A DNA stretch of 64,000 nucleotides from Virgisporangium aurantiacum. GTDB taxonomy: Bacteria > Actinomycetota > Actinomycetes > Mycobacteriales > Micromonosporaceae. The position numbers were made by a program, and so were the translations under genes. The stretch is from positions 62,001 to 126,000 of the forward strand of contig NZ_BOPG01000006.1 in NCBI RefSeq assembly GCF_016863635.1, given 5' to 3'. Below the pieces are notes generated by a model, which was not told where the DNA came from, searched no databases, and saw only the letters and a program-made list of their open reading frames with translations. The first letter of the stretch is position 1; each line of letters begins with the position of its first letter. Shown piece after piece: positions 18,658 to 27,642 of this stretch.

Positions 18658-18684
18658 GCATCGGCCTGTCGGTCGCGAGATGAA
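18658..18684 (-). promoter_or_regulatory. Possible WhiG/FliA-type promoter of the che operon
   Basis: On the minus strand TTCA (18684-18681) lies 15 bases before GCCGATGC (18665-18658), which ends 35 bases before the cheW GTG. The WhiG/FliA consensus is TAAA-N15-GCCGATAA, so the -10 element matches in six of eight positions but the -35 is weak. The rest of 18623-18787 shows no clear sigma-A promoter to my eye. Confidence 0.3.
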
Positions 18685-18787
18685 GCCTTTCGGACGACAA
18701 ACCGGGTGCCACCAGCGCCACCGCGCCGAGGGTGCGTTGGGTCACCAGCGGATGAGGTGTGAGTCCGGTTCGGGTAGGTTGGCATGC

Positions 18788-19132
18788 GTGGCATTCGATT
18801 CGCGTCCCCGGCCGGTCCGCCGGCCTGCGCGTCGTCGGGTGCACCTGTTCACCACGCTGACACTGCTGGTGATGGCCGCCGGTCTGTGGCTCGCCGGGCC
18901 GGCTGTGAAGCCGGTACCGGCGCCCCGGCTCCAGGTGGCCGAGGCCCGGGTCGCCGCGGCGGAGAACGCGATCGCCGACGAGCCCGCCCCCGCGGCCCCG
19001 GTGGAAGCCGAGACCCCGGCGATCAGCTCCGGTTCCGCCCCGGCCGCGGGCTCCGTCGCCGCCACACCGGTCGCCCTCGCGCCGGCGGCCCCGCTCGCGG
19101 CCACCGGCCCGCGCGCGCCGCCCCGCGCCTGA
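18788..19132 (+). CDS. Small membrane-anchored Ala/Pro-rich protein at head of pil cluster
   Basis: A 114-residue protein with an Arg-rich N-terminus (RPRPVRRPARRRVHLF), one hydrophobic helix at about 20-39 and an exported or exposed tail rich in Ala, Pro and Val. GTG 18788 is the likeliest start because it gives a positive-then-hydrophobic signal-anchor. An overlapping frame from ATG 18784 has no such logic. No family is recognised. It lies first in the plus-strand run leading into the pilus genes, 112 bp before the next gene, and may be a membrane or wall component of the apparatus. Confidence 0.45.
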   Translation: MAFDSRPRPVRRPARRRVHLFTTLTLLVMAAGLWLAGPAVKPVPAPRLQVAEARVAAAENAIADEPAPAAPVEAETPAISSGSAPAAGSVAATPVALAPAAPLAATGPRAPPRA

Positions 19133-19244
19133 CGCCCGCGCGAACGTCGGCTACACCCTTCGCACTCCGACGCACGACCGCACCGGCGGACCCCTCGGCC
19201 GCGCCGGCCCCGATCGAAACCCTGCTTATCAGGGAGACACGACC

Positions 19245-20315
19245 ATGAACACCACGTACTCGAGCATGATGTCCGGAATCCCCGCCGCGGTCGGGATCTG
19301 GCTGGGACTGATCGGTGTGAGCGTGCTGGCGTTCGCGTTGCTCGCCGCCATCGCCGGCCGCGGCCGCCGCCGCCCGGAGCCCGCCGTCGCCAGGTCGTCC
19401 ACCGCGCCGGCGGCCGGGCTCGCAACTGGGCCGGCCATCCGCCCGGCCCTCGGGCTGTCCATCGGGCCGGCCACCGGCCCGGCCGCTGAACCGGCCGCCG
19501 AACCGGCATTCCACGCTGCCGCTGGGCCGGGCGCCGGCTCAGCCATCCGCCCGGCCGCCGGGCTGCCCATCGGGCCGGCCACCCACCCGGCCGCCGGGCC
19601 GTCCACCGAACCGGCCACCGGGCCGGGCGCCGATCCCGTGGCCGCCGGGATCGCCTTCCGCAGCGCGGCGATGCGGCGTGCCCTCGCGGCCGCGAGGGCC
19701 ACCACCACGGAAACCAAGCCGGCCGTCGAGGCGGCCGGGATGTCCGCGTCCGACGAGCAGCGGTTCGCCGAGGAGCTGGCCACCGCGGCCACGCGGGCCG
19801 GTGTCACCGCCGACAAGCGGCAGGCCGAGTGGGAGTCGGCGCAGCGGGCGGTCGACGCGGCGTGGCAGGCCTACGAGGAGGCGGAGGCGGTGGCCACGCG
19901 GGCGATCCGCGCGGCGGCCTTCCCGGTGCCCGGGACGCCGCTCACACCGGCCGAGTTCGCCGACCGCGAGCGTTACCTGCACCGGGCCGCCCAGGCGGCG
20001 CAGGCCCGCGGGGAACTCTCCACCGACCAGCTCATCGACGCGCTGTCGCACCGGAACGGCTTCGACCCGCGGCTGCACCCGTTCGAGCAGGACGCGCTGC
20101 TGCGCCGGCTCGGGCGCGACCGGATGCTGCAGGCGTTCAAGGACGCGGGCGAGCGGGAGCGTGCCGCCTGGCGCGCGGCCGAGCAGGCCCAGGCCGCCAA
20201 GCGCAGTCTCGACCGGGAGGCGGCGGCCGCCGCCCTGAACGTGGCGCCGGGTCCGGAGCCGGCCAGTGCCTCCCGCCACATCCGCGTCACAACGCCGGTC
20301 TTGTCGCTCAGGTAG
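19245..20315 (+). CDS. Membrane-anchored coiled-coil protein with Gly/Ala/Pro linker
   Basis: A 356-residue protein from ATG 19245 with GGGAG upstream. A hydrophobic helix is at about 16-38 (GIWLGLIGVSVLAFALLAAI). A low-complexity linker (about 45-130) is built from variations on GPATGPAAEPA and IRPALGLSIGPA. Two charged alpha-helical stretches follow (about 160-225 and 270-335, for example FAEELATAATRAGVTADKRQ and AFKDAGERERAAWRAAEQ). No known domain is recognised. It ends 26 bp before pilB, so a pilus-associated role is plausible: the linker could span the cell wall or the cytoplasmic space, depending on topology. The internal repeats make its length likely to vary between strains. Confidence 0.6.
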   Translation: MNTTYSSMMSGIPAAVGIWLGLIGVSVLAFALLAAIAGRGRRRPEPAVARSSTAPAAGLATGPAIRPALGLSIGPATGPAAEPAAEPAFHAAAGPGAGSAIRPAAGLPIGPATHPAAGPSTEPATGPGADPVAAGIAFRSAAMRRALAAARATTTETKPAVEAAGMSASDEQRFAEELATAATRAGVTADKRQAEWESAQRAVDAAWQAYEEAEAVATRAIRAAAFPVPGTPLTPAEFADRERYLHRAAQAAQARGELSTDQLIDALSHRNGFDPRLHPFEQDALLRRLGRDRMLQAFKDAGERERAAWRAAEQAQAAKRSLDREAAAAALNVAPGPEPASASRHIRVTTPVLSLR

Positions 20316-20341
20316 CGCACGGGTCTGCCGATGGTAGGCCC

Positions 20342-22012
20342 ATGTACGAGACCGTCCATCCGTTGCTCGACGCGCTCAAGCAGCGCGGCGCCGACCCGGT
20401 AGCGCTCGAACGCGCCGCCGGTGAGGCGGAAGCCACCGGACGGTCGATCCGAGCCGTACTCATCAACGACAACATCGTCACCGAGGACGAGCTCACCGCC
20501 GCGTCGGCCGAGGCCAACGGGTTCACGTTCGTCGACCTGGCCGGGTTCCGCATCGACCCGGCCGCGACGAACGCGATCCCGTTGCCGATGGTGCTCCGGC
20601 ACCGGGTGGTCGGCCTGACCATCGACGACCACGAGATCGTCGTCGGCATCACCGACCCCGACGACATCGTCGCGCTCGACGACGTGCGCGCGGCCACCGG
20701 TCTCCTGGTGCGCCCGGTCGTGGTGGCCCGGACCGAGATGCGGAAGGTCATCGAGCGGCTGCGCCGCGAGGAGAACGACCTCGGCGACCTCGCGTCGAGC
20801 CTGCGCTCCGAGGAGACGTCCGCCGTCTCCAACCTGCTCTCCGACGACGACGACGCGCCGATCGTGCGGTACATCAACTCCCTGCTGGAGCAGGCGATCC
20901 AGAACCGCGCGTCGGACCTGCACCTCGAACCGACCGAGCACGACCTGCGCGTGCGCTACCGCATCGACGGCGTGCTGCACGAGATCGACCGCGTGCCGCG
21001 CGACGTGCAGGCCGCTCTCGTGTCGCGTCTCAAGATCATGTCCAATGTGGACATCACCGAGCGCCGCGTGCCGCAGAACGGCCGCATCACGGTGGAACTG
21101 CGCCAGCGCAAGGTCGACCTCCGGTTGGCGACGCTGCCGACGGTGTGGGGCGAGAAGGTCGTCCTCCGGGTGCTCGACACCGGCGGCATCGACCTGCAAC
21201 TGCGCAAGCTCGGCTTCACCGAACGGAACCACGAGCGGTTCTCGAAGTCGTTCAACAAGCCGCACGGAATGGTGCTGGTGACCGGACCCACCGGTTCCGG
21301 CAAAAGCACCACGCTGTACGCGACGCTCACCGAGATCAGCAAACCCACCATCAACATCATCACCGTCGAGGACCCGGTCGAGTACCGGCTGCCGGGCATC
21401 AACCAGGTTCAGGTGGACGCCAAGGCGGGCATGACGTTCGCGGCCGTGCTCCCGGCGATCCTGCGGTCGGACCCCGACGTGGTGCTCATCGGTGAGATCC
21501 GCGACCGCGTCACCGCGCAGCTCGCCGTGGAGGCGTCGCTCACCGGTCACCTCGTGCTGTCCACGTTGCACACCAACGACGCGCCCAGCGCCGTCACCCG
21601 GCTCATCGAGATGGGCATCGAACCGTTCCTCGTCGGTTCCTCGCTCGACGCCGTGCTGGCGCAACGACTCGCCCGCCGCCTCTGCGAGTGGTGCAAGGAG
21701 ACGTACCAGCCCACCGAGGACGAACTGGTCGCGGCGCGGTGGCCGGAGGACGCGCTCGGCGTGCCGCGGACGCTGTTCAAGGCGGTCGGCTGCAAGAGCT
21801 GCTCCAACACCGGCTACCGGGGGCGCCTGGCGTTGCACGAGGTGATGCCGGTGACCGAGGAGATCGAGCGGCTGGCCGTGAAACGCGCGTCGGCCAAGGA
21901 GATCCACGCCATCGCGATCGCCGAGGGCATGCACGACCTGCGCGTCGACGGGCTCTTCAAGGCGATGGAGGGACAGACCTCGGTCACGGAAGTTCTGCGC
22001 GTCGCCATCTGA
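20342..22012 (+). CDS. pilB: Type IV pilus extension ATPase PilB
   Basis: Cytoplasmic hexameric ATPase that drives pilin polymerisation, 556 residues. The N-terminal GspE/MshEN domain is at about 30-170. The motor domain has Walker A GPTGSGKST near 315, an Asp box with ITVEDPVEYR, Walker B DPDVVLIGEIRD and a His box STLHTNDAPSA. Four cysteines in two CxxC pairs (C448/C451 and C484/C487) form the zinc site typical of PilB/GspE. The start is ATG 20342 with a GGTAGG-like site. It is the first core gene of the T4P cluster. Confidence 0.95.
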   Translation: MYETVHPLLDALKQRGADPVALERAAGEAEATGRSIRAVLINDNIVTEDELTAASAEANGFTFVDLAGFRIDPAATNAIPLPMVLRHRVVGLTIDDHEIVVGITDPDDIVALDDVRAATGLLVRPVVVARTEMRKVIERLRREENDLGDLASSLRSEETSAVSNLLSDDDDAPIVRYINSLLEQAIQNRASDLHLEPTEHDLRVRYRIDGVLHEIDRVPRDVQAALVSRLKIMSNVDITERRVPQNGRITVELRQRKVDLRLATLPTVWGEKVVLRVLDTGGIDLQLRKLGFTERNHERFSKSFNKPHGMVLVTGPTGSGKSTTLYATLTEISKPTINIITVEDPVEYRLPGINQVQVDAKAGMTFAAVLPAILRSDPDVVLIGEIRDRVTAQLAVEASLTGHLVLSTLHTNDAPSAVTRLIEMGIEPFLVGSSLDAVLAQRLARRLCEWCKETYQPTEDELVAARWPEDALGVPRTLFKAVGCKSCSNTGYRGRLALHEVMPVTEEIERLAVKRASAKEIHAIAIAEGMHDLRVDGLFKAMEGQTSVTEVLRVAI

Positions 22013-22071
22013 GTTTCCCGAACGGGTGCAGCGCAGGCTAAACCACGGAGCGAACCGGCCGACAGGAGAGC

Positions 22072-23184
22072 GTGGACGGACTTCAGACGCTCTCGCCGCC
22101 GCCACCCCGGGGCGACGAACGGGCGGCGCTCGACACGATGCTGTTCGCGATGATCAACGCGGGCGGCTCCGACCTGCACCTCACCGTCGGGGCGCCGCCG
22201 ACCGTCCGGGTCAACGGCCAGATGACGTACCTGCCGGACTACCCGAAGCTGGAGCCGCACGACACCGCGATGCTCGTGCGGGCCGCGCTCACCGACGAGC
22301 AGTGGGCCTTCTTCGAGGAGAATCACGAGCTCGACTTCGCGTACAGCGTCGACGGCCTGTCGCGGTTCCGCGTCAACCTCTACATCCAGCGCGGCTCGTG
22401 CGGCGCGGCGTTCCGGGGCATCCCGCACACCATCAAGCCGCTCGAAGAGCTCGGTGTGCCGACGTCGGTGGCGCGCTTCGCGAACCTGCACCGCGGGCTG
22501 GTGCTCGTCACCGGTCCGACCGGGTCCGGAAAGACGACGACGCTCGCGGCGCTGCTCGACCTCGCCAACCGCACCCGTTCCGCGCACATCATCACCATCG
22601 AGGACCCCATCGAGTTCCTCCACCACCACAAGCAGTGCCTGGTGAACCAGCGCGAGGTGGGTGCGGACACCGACTCGTTCGCCACCGCGCTCAAGCACGC
22701 GCTGCGGCAGGACCCGGACATCATCCTCGTCGGCGAGCTGCGCGACCTGGAGACCACGTCGACGGCGTTGACCGCCGCGGAGACCGGGCACCTCGTGCTC
22801 GCCACGCTGCACACGCAGAGCGCGGCGCAGACCGTCGACCGGGTCATCGACATCTTCCCGCCGCACCAGCAGCACCAGATCCGGGCCCAGCTCGCCGCGG
22901 CGCTGCAGGGCGTGGTGACGCAGGCGCTCGCGCCGCGCGCCGACGGGCAGGGCCGCACCATCATCACCGAGATCATGGTTGCCACGTCGGCGATCCGGAA
23001 CCTCATCCGCGAGGGCAAGAACCACCAGATCCCGTCGTTCATGCAGTCCGGCGGGCGCGAGGGGATGCTCTCGTTCGACCAGCACCTCGCCGAACGCGTG
23101 CAGCAGCGGCTGATCACGTTCGAGCAGGGGCTCAGCCTGTGCCATTCCCAGGAGGACTACCAGCGCCTCACCGGAAGGATGTGA
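22072..23184 (+). CDS. pilT: Type IV pilus retraction ATPase PilT
   Basis: A 370-residue ATPase that depolymerises the pilus, powering retraction and twitching. Walker A GPTGSGKTT is near residue 150. IITIEDPIEF, DPDIILVGELRD and ATLHTQSA follow. The PilT signature AIRNLIREGK is at about residue 305, distinguishing it from PilB. No cysteine zinc site is present. The start is GTG 22072 with AGGAGA upstream. Presence of a PilT argues for retractile pili rather than a static secretion pseudopilus. Confidence 0.95.
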   Translation: MDGLQTLSPPPPRGDERAALDTMLFAMINAGGSDLHLTVGAPPTVRVNGQMTYLPDYPKLEPHDTAMLVRAALTDEQWAFFEENHELDFAYSVDGLSRFRVNLYIQRGSCGAAFRGIPHTIKPLEELGVPTSVARFANLHRGLVLVTGPTGSGKTTTLAALLDLANRTRSAHIITIEDPIEFLHHHKQCLVNQREVGADTDSFATALKHALRQDPDIILVGELRDLETTSTALTAAETGHLVLATLHTQSAAQTVDRVIDIFPPHQQHQIRAQLAAALQGVVTQALAPRADGQGRTIITEIMVATSAIRNLIREGKNHQIPSFMQSGGREGMLSFDQHLAERVQQRLITFEQGLSLCHSQEDYQRLTGRM

Positions 23185-23188
23185 CCGG

Positions 23189-24424
23189 GTGCCGTTGACC
23201 AAGGAGTTCACCTACGAAACCGTCGGCGCCGGCGGCAAGCGGGAAAAGGGCAAGATCGAGGCGACGAACGAGACGGCCGCCGCCGTGCAGTTGCGGGCGC
23301 AGGGTCTGGTGCCGCTGTCCATCTCCGCGAACACCTCGGTTCTGCAGAAGGAACTGAAGATCCCGGGGTTCTCGGGTCGCACCACCCTGAAGGACCTGTC
23401 GGTGTTCTCCCGGCAGTTCGCGACGATGAGTGCCGCCGGCATGTCGCTGCTGCGCACGCTCGCCGTCATGGAGGACCAGACCGAGAAGGCGTCGCTCAAG
23501 AAGGCGATCGGCGATGTGCGGCTCGACGTCGAGGGCGGCATGCCGCTGTCGGCCGCGATGGCCCGCCACGACCGGGTCTTCCCGACGCTCATGGTGGCGA
23601 TGGTGAAGTCGGGCGAGACCGGTGGTTTCCTCGACGACGCGCTGGAACGCATCGCGGGCAGCTTCGAGAAGGACGCGGCGCTGCGCGGCAAAATCAAGAG
23701 CGCGCTGACGTATCCGGTGATGGTGCTGGCGTTCAGCGTGGTGATGATCGCCGCGGTGCTCATCTTCATCGTGCCCATCTTCGAGAAGATGTTCCGCGAC
23801 CTCGGCGGCAAGCTTCCGCTCCCCACCCAGATCATCGTGTCGGCCAGCAGCACCATCGCGTGGTCCGGCCCGCTCACGGCGGCGGTCGTGATCGTGCTCG
23901 TCACGATCTTCAAGAGCCAGCTGCGCAGGCGGCCGAAGTTCCGGCTGTTCGTCGACAAGGTGAAGCTCAAGCTACCGGTCTTCGGCCCGCTGTTCACGAA
24001 GATCGCGATCAGCCGGTTCTCGCGCAACCTCGGCACGCTGTTGAGCGTCGGTATCCCGGTGATGCAGGCGTTGAGCGTGGTGGGTGCGACCACCGGAAAC
24101 GCGGTCGTGGCCGGTGTGGCCGAAGACATGCAGCTCTCGGTGCGCGAGGGACGCACGATGTCGGCGCCGCTGTCGAAGCACCCGGTCTTCCCGCGCATGG
24201 TCGCCCAGATGATGGAAGTTGGCGAAGAGAGCGGCCAAATCAGTCAGATGCTCGGCAAGATTGCCGACTTCTACGACCGGGAGGTAGATGACGCGGCCGA
24301 AGCACTGACCGCGGCACTTGAACCCATCATGGTGCTTTTCATGGGCGCCCTGATCGGTGGCATGGTCGTCTGCCTTTACCTGCCGATGTTCTCGGTCTAC
24401 CAGAACATCCAAGGCGTGGAGTGA
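23189..24424 (+). CDS. pilC: Type IV pilus inner-membrane platform protein PilC
   Basis: A 411-residue GspF/PilC protein with two T2SSF domains (about 70-195 and 275-398), with QFATMSAAGMSLLRTL and VAMVKSGETGGFLDDALERI in the first and RNLGTLLSVGIPVMQAL and MMEVGEESGQISQML in the second. Three hydrophobic segments lie near 170-195, 220-245 and 375-400. It couples the PilB/PilT motors to the growing pilus. GTG 23189 follows the pilT stop by 4 bp. Confidence 0.94.
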   Translation: MPLTKEFTYETVGAGGKREKGKIEATNETAAAVQLRAQGLVPLSISANTSVLQKELKIPGFSGRTTLKDLSVFSRQFATMSAAGMSLLRTLAVMEDQTEKASLKKAIGDVRLDVEGGMPLSAAMARHDRVFPTLMVAMVKSGETGGFLDDALERIAGSFEKDAALRGKIKSALTYPVMVLAFSVVMIAAVLIFIVPIFEKMFRDLGGKLPLPTQIIVSASSTIAWSGPLTAAVVIVLVTIFKSQLRRRPKFRLFVDKVKLKLPVFGPLFTKIAISRFSRNLGTLLSVGIPVMQALSVVGATTGNAVVAGVAEDMQLSVREGRTMSAPLSKHPVFPRMVAQMMEVGEESGQISQMLGKIADFYDREVDDAAEALTAALEPIMVLFMGALIGGMVVCLYLPMFSVYQNIQGVE

Positions 24425-24513
24425 GTCTCCGCGTACCCACCCGACCGGCAGCCAGCCGGCCGACAAACCGCCCACCGAAACGTTCCACCCCCTCAGAGTC
24501 GCAGGAGGCTCAC

Positions 24514-24999
24514 ATGCGTCAGACCCTCAACGGGATGCGCAAGCGCGGCAGCGAAGACCGCGGTTTCACCATGATCGAACTGCTCGTGGTGGTTGTCATC
24601 ATCGGCATCCTCGTCGCGATCGCGGTACCGGTGTACCTGAACTACCGCAAGGGCGCGGCCAACAAATCGGCCGCCTCCGACGTCCGCGGCGCGATCACCG
24701 CCATCGAGCAGTACTACACCGAGAACGGCAACAAGTACCCGACCGGTGAAACCTCGGACGAGGGCGAGAACCTCACCCTCACGGCGGTTGACACCACCAC
24801 GGGCACCACCGATCAGATCATCACCGTCTCGCCCGGCAACGTGCTGGGGTACAAGGCGCTCACCGACGGCAGCGCGGCCGCCTACCGGATCTGCGCCCAG
24901 AACAAGGACGGCGGACAGGTGTACGTCTACAACAGCGCGACGGGCGGCTCGGTTCAGAAGTCCAACGCCGATGACGTGGAAGCCTGCCTCGCGGCCTGA
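24514..24999 (+). CDS. pilA: Major type IV prepilin PilA
   Basis: A 161-residue type IVa-like prepilin. A 17-residue basic leader ends in Gly17, followed by FTMIELLVVVVIIGILVAIA with Glu at mature position 5, as PilD requires. The rest is the globular head, including a pair of distant cysteines (in RICAQ and EACLA) that could close a C-terminal disulphide loop. ATG 24514 has a strong AGGAGG site, in keeping with high expression. A terminator-like hairpin follows the gene. It is the likely fibre subunit; the three prepilin-like genes downstream are minor components. Confidence 0.93.
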   Translation: MRQTLNGMRKRGSEDRGFTMIELLVVVVIIGILVAIAVPVYLNYRKGAANKSAASDVRGAITAIEQYYTENGNKYPTGETSDEGENLTLTAVDTTTGTTDQIITVSPGNVLGYKALTDGSAAAYRICAQNKDGGQVYVYNSATGGSVQKSNADDVEACLAA

Positions 25000-25012
25000 T
25001 CCCGGTAACGCG

Positions 25013-25053
25013 CCGGCGGTGGCGACTGCTGAACAAAGCGTCGCCACCGCCGG
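25013..25053 (+). terminator. Hairpin after pilA, possible partial terminator
   Basis: Perfect 14-bp inverted repeat (25013-25026 with 25040-25053, CCGGCGGTGGCGAC and its complement), 13-nt loop, followed by pyrimidine-rich tcaacctctttccct. It lies between pilA and pilD. It could stop most transcripts after pilA, or protect the 3' end of the pilA message, so that pilin is made in excess over the assembly proteins. Confidence 0.6.
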
Positions 25054-25086
25054 TCAACCTCTTTCCCTGGAAGCTGGAAGGAAGAC

Positions 25087-25872
25087 ATGGCTCCCCTCCT
25101 CGTACTGGCCGGCGTGCTCGGGCTCGCGGTCGGTTCGTTCCTGAACGTGGTGATCCACCGCGTTCCGCGGGGAGAATCGTTGCTGCGGCCGGCCTCGCAC
25201 TGCCCGCGCTGCCAACGCGCGGTGCGGCCGTGGGAGAACGTGCCGGTGCTGAGCTGGCTGGCCCTCCGTGGGAAGTGCGCCGGCTGCGCGGGACGCATCA
25301 GCGTCCGCTACCCCCTCGTCGAGGCGGCCACCGCCGCCCTGTTCGTCGCCATCACGCTCCGGTTCGGTCTGAGCCCGGAGCTTCCGGCGTATCTGTACCT
25401 CGGCGCCGTGTCGCTCGCGCTGGCCCTCATCGACCTCGACGTGCGGCGGCTGCCGAACTCGATCGTCCTACCGTCCTATGTGGTCGGTGCGGCGCTGCTC
25501 GCGCTGCCGGCCGCGGTCGGCCCCGATTGGAATGCCGCCGGCCGCGCGCTGCTCGCGATGGCGGTGCTGTTCCTCGTGTTCTTCGCGATCGCCTACCTCT
25601 ACCGCGGCGGCATGGGCCTCGGTGACGTCAAACTCGCCGGCGTGCTCGGGCTCTACCTCGGGTGGCTCGGCTGGAGTTCCGTCGTCGTCGGCGCGTTCGG
25701 CGGGTTCCTCCTCGGCGGGCTGGTCGGCATCGCGCTCATGGTGGCCCGCCGGGCGTCGCGGCGCACACCGGTGCCGTTCGGTCCGTTCATGCTCGCCGGG
25801 GCGCTGCTCGCCGTCTTCCTCGCCGACCCCATCGCCTCCTGGTACACGACCACCTTCCTGTCCGCGGCCTGA
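25087..25872 (+). CDS. pilD: Prepilin peptidase PilD
   Basis: A 261-residue polytopic membrane aspartyl protease that removes prepilin leaders and, in most homologues, methylates the new N-terminus. The N-terminal domain has the zinc-type cysteine pairs CPRC and CAGC in a cytoplasmic loop (about 38-70). Catalytic aspartates lie in LIDLDVRRLPN and GMGLGDVKL. About seven hydrophobic segments are seen. RBS GGAAGGA precedes ATG 25087. It should process PilA and the minor prepilins of this cluster. Confidence 0.94.
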   Translation: MAPLLVLAGVLGLAVGSFLNVVIHRVPRGESLLRPASHCPRCQRAVRPWENVPVLSWLALRGKCAGCAGRISVRYPLVEAATAALFVAITLRFGLSPELPAYLYLGAVSLALALIDLDVRRLPNSIVLPSYVVGAALLALPAAVGPDWNAAGRALLAMAVLFLVFFAIAYLYRGGMGLGDVKLAGVLGLYLGWLGWSSVVVGAFGGFLLGGLVGIALMVARRASRRTPVPFGPFMLAGALLAVFLADPIASWYTTTFLSAA

Positions 25873-25891
25873 CCTTCACGAAGGAGCGCCT

Positions 25892-26908
25892 ATGCCCGGC
25901 CAACCGCTCGTCGGCCTCGACATCGGCTCGGCGTCGATCCGGGCCGCCGAGACCGGCAGACGGCGTGACGGGCTGGTCGTCACCGCGTTCGGTGCCGTGC
26001 CCCTGCCGCACGGTGCCGTGCAGGCCGGTGTGGTGCAGGACGAGGCGGCGGTGACCGCCGCGCTGAAACACCTGTGGTCGACGGCCCGGTTGCGCAGCCG
26101 CAAGGTGGCGCTCGGCGTCTCCAACCCGCAGATCGTGGTCCGGAAAATGGACCTCGCGAACCTGCCCCGCGCGGAACTGCGCCGGTCGCTGCCGTTCCAG
26201 GTGCGCGACTCGTTGCCGTTACCGGTCGAGCGGTCGCTGCTGGACTTCTACCCGCTCGCCCACAGCGACGGCGAGACCGTGGAGGGCATGCTCATCGCGT
26301 CGCCGAAAGAGGCGGTGATGACGTCGATCCGGGCCATCCAGAAGGCTGGCCTCACGGTGGCGAAGGTCGACCTCGGGTCGTTCGCGCTGCTGCGCGCCGC
26401 GGCGTTCCTCGACGCCAACGTCGAGGCGATCGTCGAGATCGGCGCCCAGATGACCACGGTCATCGCGCACGTCGACGGCGTACCGCTGATCGTGCGCACC
26501 GTCCCGCGCGGCGGTGCCGAGATCACCGAGAGCATCGCGTCCCGGATGAACATCGACCTGGCCGAGGCCGAGAACCGCAAGCGCCAGAACGGCCTGATCG
26601 GGCCGGACACCGCGGTGACCGCGGTGGTCGACGAGGCCGTGCGGCCGCTCATCAACGAGATCCGCAGTTCGTTCGCCTACCTCAACACCGGTGAACGGCA
26701 CATGCGGGTCGCCCGCGTGCTGCTCGCCGGCGGCGGCGCGTTGCTCGCCGGGCTCCCCGCGAAGCTGGCGGCGCACCTGAACCTCGACGTCACGTTCGCC
26801 GATCCGCTCATCCGCTTCAACATCGGCCGGCGCTCCGTGCCGGAGGCGTTGACGCCGAGCCGGGTCGCCGCTGCCGTCTGTATCGGTCTCACGATGGGAG
26901 CTTCCTGA
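25892..26908 (+). CDS. pilM: Type IV pilus assembly ATPase-like protein PilM
   Basis: A 338-residue cytoplasmic protein of the PilM/FtsA actin-like fold. The phosphate-1 motif is VGLDIGSASIRA at the N-terminus. The interior has FQVRDSLPLPVERSLLDFYPL and VEIGAQMTTVIAHVDG, and the C-terminal phosphate-2 site is LLAGGGALLAGL. It binds the N-terminal tail of PilN and anchors the alignment complex. AAGGAG stands before ATG 25892. Its TGA overlaps the pilN ATG. Confidence 0.93.
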   Translation: MPGQPLVGLDIGSASIRAAETGRRRDGLVVTAFGAVPLPHGAVQAGVVQDEAAVTAALKHLWSTARLRSRKVALGVSNPQIVVRKMDLANLPRAELRRSLPFQVRDSLPLPVERSLLDFYPLAHSDGETVEGMLIASPKEAVMTSIRAIQKAGLTVAKVDLGSFALLRAAAFLDANVEAIVEIGAQMTTVIAHVDGVPLIVRTVPRGGAEITESIASRMNIDLAEAENRKRQNGLIGPDTAVTAVVDEAVRPLINEIRSSFAYLNTGERHMRVARVLLAGGGALLAGLPAKLAAHLNLDVTFADPLIRFNIGRRSVPEALTPSRVAAAVCIGLTMGAS

Positions 26909-27642
26909 TGACCGCGGTGATGTCCCAACCCGATCAGAAACCGGACCAGGCCAGCCAGCACACCGCGACGCTGCTCAATCCCCTGCGCACGCCGACCATC
27001 TCCGCGGACCTGCTGCCGACGGAGGTGTTCGTCTCCCGGCGCACCCGCCGGATCGGCCGCTACGCGGGCTTCGCGCTCGTCATGGTCACCGTGCTGCTGG
27101 CGCTGTGGTACGGAATGGAGATCCTGCGCACCACCGCCGCCGAGACCGACCGCGACGAGACGCTCGACACCGTGCAGGGCCTCAAGCGGCAGCAGACCCG
27201 GTACGACGAACTGGTCAAGACGCAGGCCACAGCGAAGGCCATCAACGCGCAACTCGTCGCGCTCATGTCAAACGACATGCTGTGGGCGAAGCTGACCCGC
27301 TCGATGGTGTCGGTGGTTCCCGACGACGTCGAGATCGGCGCCATCTCCGCGGCGGTGCCGGCGGCGGGCGTCGACACTGCGGTGACGAAGACCCTCATCG
27401 GCCCGCCGACCGTGAAGATCATCGGCTCCTTGACGGTCAACGGCATCGGGGACGACAAGGAGGTCATCGCCCTCTACGTCGACGCGCTCGACACCGTCCC
27501 CGGGCTGGCGAACGCGTTCCTCACCAGCGCGACGCAGGGTGACAAGGGCTTCGAGTTCGCGGTGCGCGTCGACATCACCTCGGCCGCGCTCGACAACCGC
27601 TACAAGGCATCGGCGAGCGCGAGCGCGGGAGCGGGCCAGTGA
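26908..27642 (+). CDS. pilN: Type IV pilus alignment protein PilN
   Basis: A 244-residue single-pass membrane protein. The cytoplasmic N-terminus (about 1-50) contains NLLP-like ADLLPTEVF, which in PilN docks on PilM. One transmembrane helix is at about 52-72, a coiled coil at about 75-115, then a ferredoxin-like domain and a Ser/Ala-rich tail (SASASAGAGQ). It is coupled to pilM and pilO by four-base overlaps. Confidence 0.88.
   Translation: MTAVMSQPDQKPDQASQHTATLLNPLRTPTISADLLPTEVFVSRRTRRIGRYAGFALVMVTVLLALWYGMEILRTTAAETDRDETLDTVQGLKRQQTRYDELVKTQATAKAINAQLVALMSNDMLWAKLTRSMVSVVPDDVEIGAISAAVPAAGVDTAVTKTLIGPPTVKIIGSLTVNGIGDDKEVIALYVDALDTVPGLANAFLTSATQGDKGFEFAVRVDITSAALDNRYKASASASAGAGQ

Noticed and set aside
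18784..19248. Overlapping plus-strand frame starting at ATG 18784
   Set aside because: It gives no hydrophobic or domain pattern, while the frame from GTG 18788 gives a sensible signal-anchor.
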